Assembly (NCBI GenBank): GCA_021848865.1
Contig: JAJZTO010000223.1
Coordinates: 1 to 5,296 of the forward strand
Source of the DNA: Myxococcales bacterium
GTDB taxonomy: Bacteria; Myxococcota; Myxococcia; Myxococcales; Anaeromyxobacteraceae
DNA: 5,296 bases
Reading direction: 5' to 3'
The notes beneath the pieces are model-generated. The model did no database searches, was not told the DNA's origin, and saw only the letters and a list, made by a program, of their open reading frames with translations. A program made the translations under genes and the position numbers. Numbering within the stretch: position 1 is the first letter of the stretch; each line of letters starts with the position of its first letter. Below are positions 1 to 5,296 of the stretch, in pieces.

Positions 1-1382
1 GACTGGTCCAGGTCGCCGTAGAAGGCCAGCGCCAGCGTGCGCGGGATGGGGGTGGCGGTCATCACCAGCACGTCGGGCCGGACCCCCTTGGCGATGAGGC
101 GGGCCCGCTGCAGCACGCCGAAGCGGTGCTGCTCGTCCACCACCACCAGGCCGAGCCGGTCGAAGCCCACCTCCTGCTCCAGCAGCGCGTGGGTCCCCAC
201 CGCGATGCGCGCCCGCCCCGAGGCCACCGCCTCGCGGGCGGCCCGCTGCTCCCGGCCGCGGGCCTGGGCCGCCACCAGCGCCACCTCCACCCCGCTGCCC
301 TCGAGCCAGCGCCGCAGGGTGCGCAGGTGCTGCTCCGCCAGGATCTCGGTGGGGGCCATCAGCGCCCCCTGCCAGCCCGACTGCACCGCCAGCATCAGGG
401 CCACGAAGGCCACCGCGGTCTTCCCGCTGCCCACGTCCCCCTGCAGCAGCCGGTTCATGGGCTCGGGCCGGGCCATGTCGGCGGCGATCTCGCCCAGCAC
501 CCGCCGCTGCGCCCCGGTGAGCGCGAAGGGGAGGTGCGAGACCGCCTGCCGCCGCCGCTCCGGCGAGAGGTCGAAGGCGATGCCCGGCTCCCGGCGCACC
601 CCGCGGCGCCGCTGCGCCAGCGCCAGCTGCAGGAAGAAGAACTCCTCGAAGACCAGCCGCCGGAAGGCCGGCGTGGCCCGGGCCGCCGCCGCCGCGAGGT
701 CGGTCCCGGCCGGCGGGAAGTGGGCCTGGTGCAGCGCCTCCCCGGCCGGGAGCAGCCCGCGGCGCCGGCGCACCTCGGCCGGCAGGTCGTCCACCGCCGA
801 GGGCGCGTACTCGTCGCAGAGCCGCTTCAGGAGCTTGCGCAGCGCCGGGTGCTGCCAGTCGGCCGGGCCGGCGTAGACCGGGACGATGCGCCCGAAGCTG
901 GCGGAGTCGCCGGGCTGGACCTTCTCCACCTCCGGCTGGGCCATCTGCAGGCGGCCGCCGAAGCCCTCGGTGACCTTGCCCGAGGCCAGCAGCGGCTCGC
1001 CGGCCGCGAACTGGCGCAGCCGCCAGGGCGCCGGGTTGAAGAAGACCAGCTCCAGCCGCCCGCCGGCGTCCTGGAGCCCGACCTTGAGCAGCGGCTTGCC
1101 GCTCCGCATCCGCTGGACGCGGGCGTGGGTCACGGTGCCGACCACCAGCCCCTCGGCGCCGGCGCGCAGCCCGGCGATGGGGGTGGGCCGGGTCCGGTCC
1201 TGCCAGGCCTTGGGCCAGAAGCCCAGGGCCTCCTCGACCGTCAGCCGGCCGCGCTCCTCCAGCAGGGCGCGCGGCGCCGGGTGCAGGCCCGGGACCTCGG
1301 CGAGCCGCGTCCGCAGGCGGGAGCGCCTTCCCGCCCGCTCGGCGGGCGTGGCCGGGTCGCGGGCGGGCGGCGGCCCTTCCAA
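1..1382 (-). CDS. recG: ATP-dependent DNA helicase RecG, N-terminal 460 residues (3' end outside window)
   Basis: RecG is a cytoplasmic superfamily 2 double-strand DNA translocase. It remodels stalled replication forks, drives branch migration of Holliday junctions and unwinds R-loops and D-loops. I translated the minus strand by hand and found one open frame without internal stops down to the window edge. A short N-terminal helical region comes first (to about residue 70), with a degenerate match to the family's usual segment and a WQDRT stretch. The OB-fold wedge domain follows (about 77–155), then a linker and the helicase domain. Visible motifs are the Q-motif-like FALTGAQ, Walker A GDVGSGKT (315–322), APTE (343–346), GTHA, the DEQH box (416–419) and motif III TATPIPR (442–448). 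The Walker A lysine falls at 321, against 302 in E. coli RecG. E. coli RecG is 693 residues, so about a third of the protein, including helicase domain 2, lies beyond base 1. The start is inferred: the frame has no ATG or GTG ahead of the wedge domain, but TTG at 1382 follows a GGGGAG with a 7-base spacer. The gene begins 4 bases after the greA stop, suggesting co-transcription and translational coupling. Confidence 0.96.
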   Translation of the reverse strand, partial: MEGPPPARDPATPAERAGRRSRLRTRLAEVPGLHPAPRALLEERGRLTVEEALGFWPKAWQDRTRPTPIAGLRAGAEGLVVGTVTHARVQRMRSGKPLLKVGLQDAGGRLELVFFNPAPWRLRQFAAGEPLLASGKVTEGFGGRLQMAQPEVEKVQPGDSASFGRIVPVYAGPADWQHPALRKLLKRLCDEYAPSAVDDLPAEVRRRRGLLPAGEALHQAHFPPAGTDLAAAAARATPAFRRLVFEEFFFLQLALAQRRRGVRREPGIAFDLSPERRRQAVSHLPFALTGAQRRVLGEIAADMARPEPMNRLLQGDVGSGKTAVAFVALMLAVQSGWQGALMAPTEILAEQHLRTLRRWLEGSGVEVALVAAQARGREQRAAREAVASGRARIAVGTHALLEQEVGFDRLGLVVVDEQHRFGVLQRARLIAKGVRPDVLVMTATPIPRTLALAFYGDLDQ

Positions 1383-1386
1383 GGCG

Positions 1387-1905
1387 TCACTCCCCGGACG
1401 GCTCCTCGCCCGCCGGGACCGCCTCCTCGATGAACTCGACGAGGCTGATCTCGTACTCCCGCTCGCCGCCGGGCGAGCGCACCTTCACCACGTCCCCCTC
1501 GCTCTTCCCGATCAGGGCCCGGGCGATGGGGCTGGTGACGCTGATGCGGGCGAGCTTCAGGTCGGCCTCCAGCTCGCCGACGATCCGGTAGCGCACCTCG
1601 TCGCCCGAGTCGGCGTCCGCCAGGGTCACGGTGGCGCCGAAGACCACCCGGTCCCCCTTGTGGCGGGAGACGTCGATCACCTCGGCCCGGGCGATCCAGT
1701 CCTCCACCTGGGCGATGCGTCCCTCCAGGTGGGACTGCTTCTCCTTGGCGGCGTGGTACTCGGCGTTCTCGGAGAGGTCGCCGTGGGAGCGGGCCTCGGC
1801 GATCTCCTTCACGATCTTGGGCCGCTCCACGTACTTGAGCCGCTTGAGCTCGTCCTTGAGCCGGACCAGCCCCGCCTTGGTGATGGGCATGCGCGCGTCG
1901 GCCAT
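1387..1905 (-). CDS. greA: Transcription elongation factor GreA
   Basis: GreA binds the secondary channel of RNA polymerase and stimulates the polymerase's own cleavage of the 3' RNA end in backtracked complexes, which restarts elongation and improves fidelity. The protein has 172 residues, against 158 in E. coli. The N-terminal antiparallel coiled coil (about 1–78) carries the signature GDLSENAEYHAAKE. Its tip acidic residues D43 and E46 correspond to E. coli D41 and E44, which coordinate the catalytic magnesium, so it should be active. The C-terminal FKBP-like domain (about 85–159) contains FGATVTL, YRIVG, SPIARALIGK and the PGGEREYEI strand. The last 13 residues (160–172) form an acidic, proline- and glycine-containing tail beyond the usual family end. 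ATG at 1905 is chosen because GAGGGG lies 8 bases upstream; a second in-frame ATG at codon 6 is less well placed. The gene follows carB after 111 bases and precedes recG by 4 bases. The GFRD-type tip of GreB is not present, so GreA is preferred over GreB. Confidence 0.98.
   Translation of the reverse strand: MADARMPITKAGLVRLKDELKRLKYVERPKIVKEIAEARSHGDLSENAEYHAAKEKQSHLEGRIAQVEDWIARAEVIDVSRHKGDRVVFGATVTLADADSGDEVRYRIVGELEADLKLARISVTSPIARALIGKSEGDVVKVRSPGGEREYEISLVEFIEEAVPAGEEPSGE
1390..1395 (-). promoter_or_regulatory. Ribosome binding site of recG inside the greA 3' end
   Basis: GGGGAG on the minus strand is encoded by the last two sense codons of greA (Gly171 and Glu172, GGG GAG) plus part of the preceding context. 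It sits 7 bases before TTG at 1382. This placement is the main support for the TTG start and implies that ribosomes finishing greA could reinitiate on recG. Confidence 0.65.
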
Positions 1906-1913
1906 CTCGTCTT

Positions 1914-1919
1914 CCCCTC
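1914..1919 (-). promoter_or_regulatory. Ribosome binding site of greA
   Basis: GAGGGG on the minus strand lies 8 bases before the ATG at 1905 and decides that start over the in-frame ATG five codons later. It is only 8 bases downstream of the T-tract of the hairpin (ends 1928), so any terminated leader RNA would lack it. It also directly abuts the downstream copy of a short direct repeat. Confidence 0.75.
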
Positions 1920-1975
1920 GGCCCTCGAAAAATTCGCGGCCGCCCCGGATGGGAGCGGCCGCTCGACCCTCGAAA
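1917..1975 (-). repeat. 14-base imperfect direct repeat flanking the greA leader hairpin
   Basis: On the minus strand TTTCGAGGGTCGAG (1975–1962) recurs as TTTCGAGGGCCGAG (1930–1917), with one mismatch and a 45-base offset. The first copy starts at the last base of the predicted -10 element and runs into the stem. The second starts within the T-tract and overlaps the greA Shine-Dalgarno region. The pair could be a trace of local duplication, a binding site pair or chance in low-complexity GC-rich DNA; I cannot tell which. Confidence 0.4.
1928..1962 (-). terminator. Intrinsic terminator or attenuator between carB and greA
   Basis: Read on the minus strand, an 8-base arm GCGGCCGC (1962–1955) pairs with a second GCGGCCGC (1943–1936). 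After one bulged T (1954) the stem extends by three C-G pairs (1953–1951 with 1946–1944), closing on the 4-base loop ATCC. The stem is followed by GAA and then TTTTT (1932–1928). This is the form of a rho-independent terminator for transcripts coming from carB. It also lies downstream of the predicted greA promoter, so it could act as an attenuator in the greA leader. The T-tract is short and three bases separate it from the stem, so termination is likely partial. No comparable T-run exists on the plus strand side. Confidence 0.7.
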
Positions 1976-2003
1976 TCGTGCCCGGCGCGGATGCGCCTGT
2001 CAA
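1975..2003 (-). promoter_or_regulatory. Candidate sigma-70 promoter for greA(-recG)
   Basis: On the minus strand a perfect TTGACA -35 hexamer (2003–1998) lies 13 bases after the carB stop. Exactly 17 bases later comes CACGAT (1980–1975). It matches the -10 consensus at three of six positions, including the important second A and last T. The predicted transcription start is a purine near 1970–1968, giving a greA leader of about 64 bases. A perfect -35 hexamer at ideal spacing is notable in such GC-rich DNA, but the -10 is weak and nothing here proves activity. If correct, greA and recG form a transcription unit separate from carB. Confidence 0.5.
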
Positions 2004-2016
2004 CACGGGCGCCCGC

Positions 2017-5259
<3,243 letters not shown>

Positions 5260-5296
5260 ATGGGGCGGGGAACCTAGCACATCGGGCCCGGCCGGC

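Noticed and set aside
1388..1390. GTG overlapping the greA stop as the recG start
   Set aside because: It is not in the RecG reading frame.
37..1433. Overlapping plus-strand frames antisense to recG and the end of greA
   Set aside because: They are compositionally biased shadows of recG, which carries a full set of helicase motifs on the minus strand.
5281..5296. GGGCCC/GCCGGC palindromes at the right edge as a regulatory hairpin
   Set aside because: Short GC palindromes are expected by chance at this composition, and the window ends before any structure could be judged.

Overview
The window is a compact housekeeping segment, read entirely on the minus strand, from a very GC-rich bacterium (roughly 70% GC by eye, with third codon positions almost all G or C). 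The protein sequences and the order carB–greA–recG suggest a deltaproteobacterium or myxobacterium, perhaps something like Anaeromyxobacter. That assignment is an inference from composition and recall, not from a search.

In the direction of transcription (right to left), the layout is as follows. (1) A complete carB, the large subunit of carbamoyl-phosphate synthetase, occupies 5259 to 2017. (2) A 111-base intergenic region (2016–1906) contains a perfect TTGACA element just after the carB stop, a weaker -10 element 17 bases further on, a strong GC hairpin followed by five T residues, and a Shine-Dalgarno sequence. (3) A complete greA, encoding the transcript cleavage factor, occupies 1905 to 1387. 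(4) recG, the branch-migrating DNA helicase, starts four bases after the greA stop, probably at a TTG codon (1382). It runs off the left edge of the window within helicase motif III, so its C-terminal third is missing.

carB belongs to pyrimidine and arginine biosynthesis and is probably separated from the next unit by the hairpin. greA and recG look like a tightly coupled pair: the recG ribosome binding site lies inside the last codons of greA. Both proteins ease trouble at the interface of transcription and replication: GreA rescues backtracked RNA polymerase, and RecG acts on stalled forks and R-loops.

The observation most worth following up is the greA leader. The predicted promoter lies upstream of the hairpin and T-tract, so the terminator may sit inside the greA 5' UTR as an attenuator and release a small RNA of about 40 nt. 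This resembles the known GraL arrangement of E. coli greA. The genes themselves are ordinary members of their families, and I found no novel multi-gene system, mobile element, CRISPR array, tRNA or rRNA. No gene-free stretch exceeds 300 bases.
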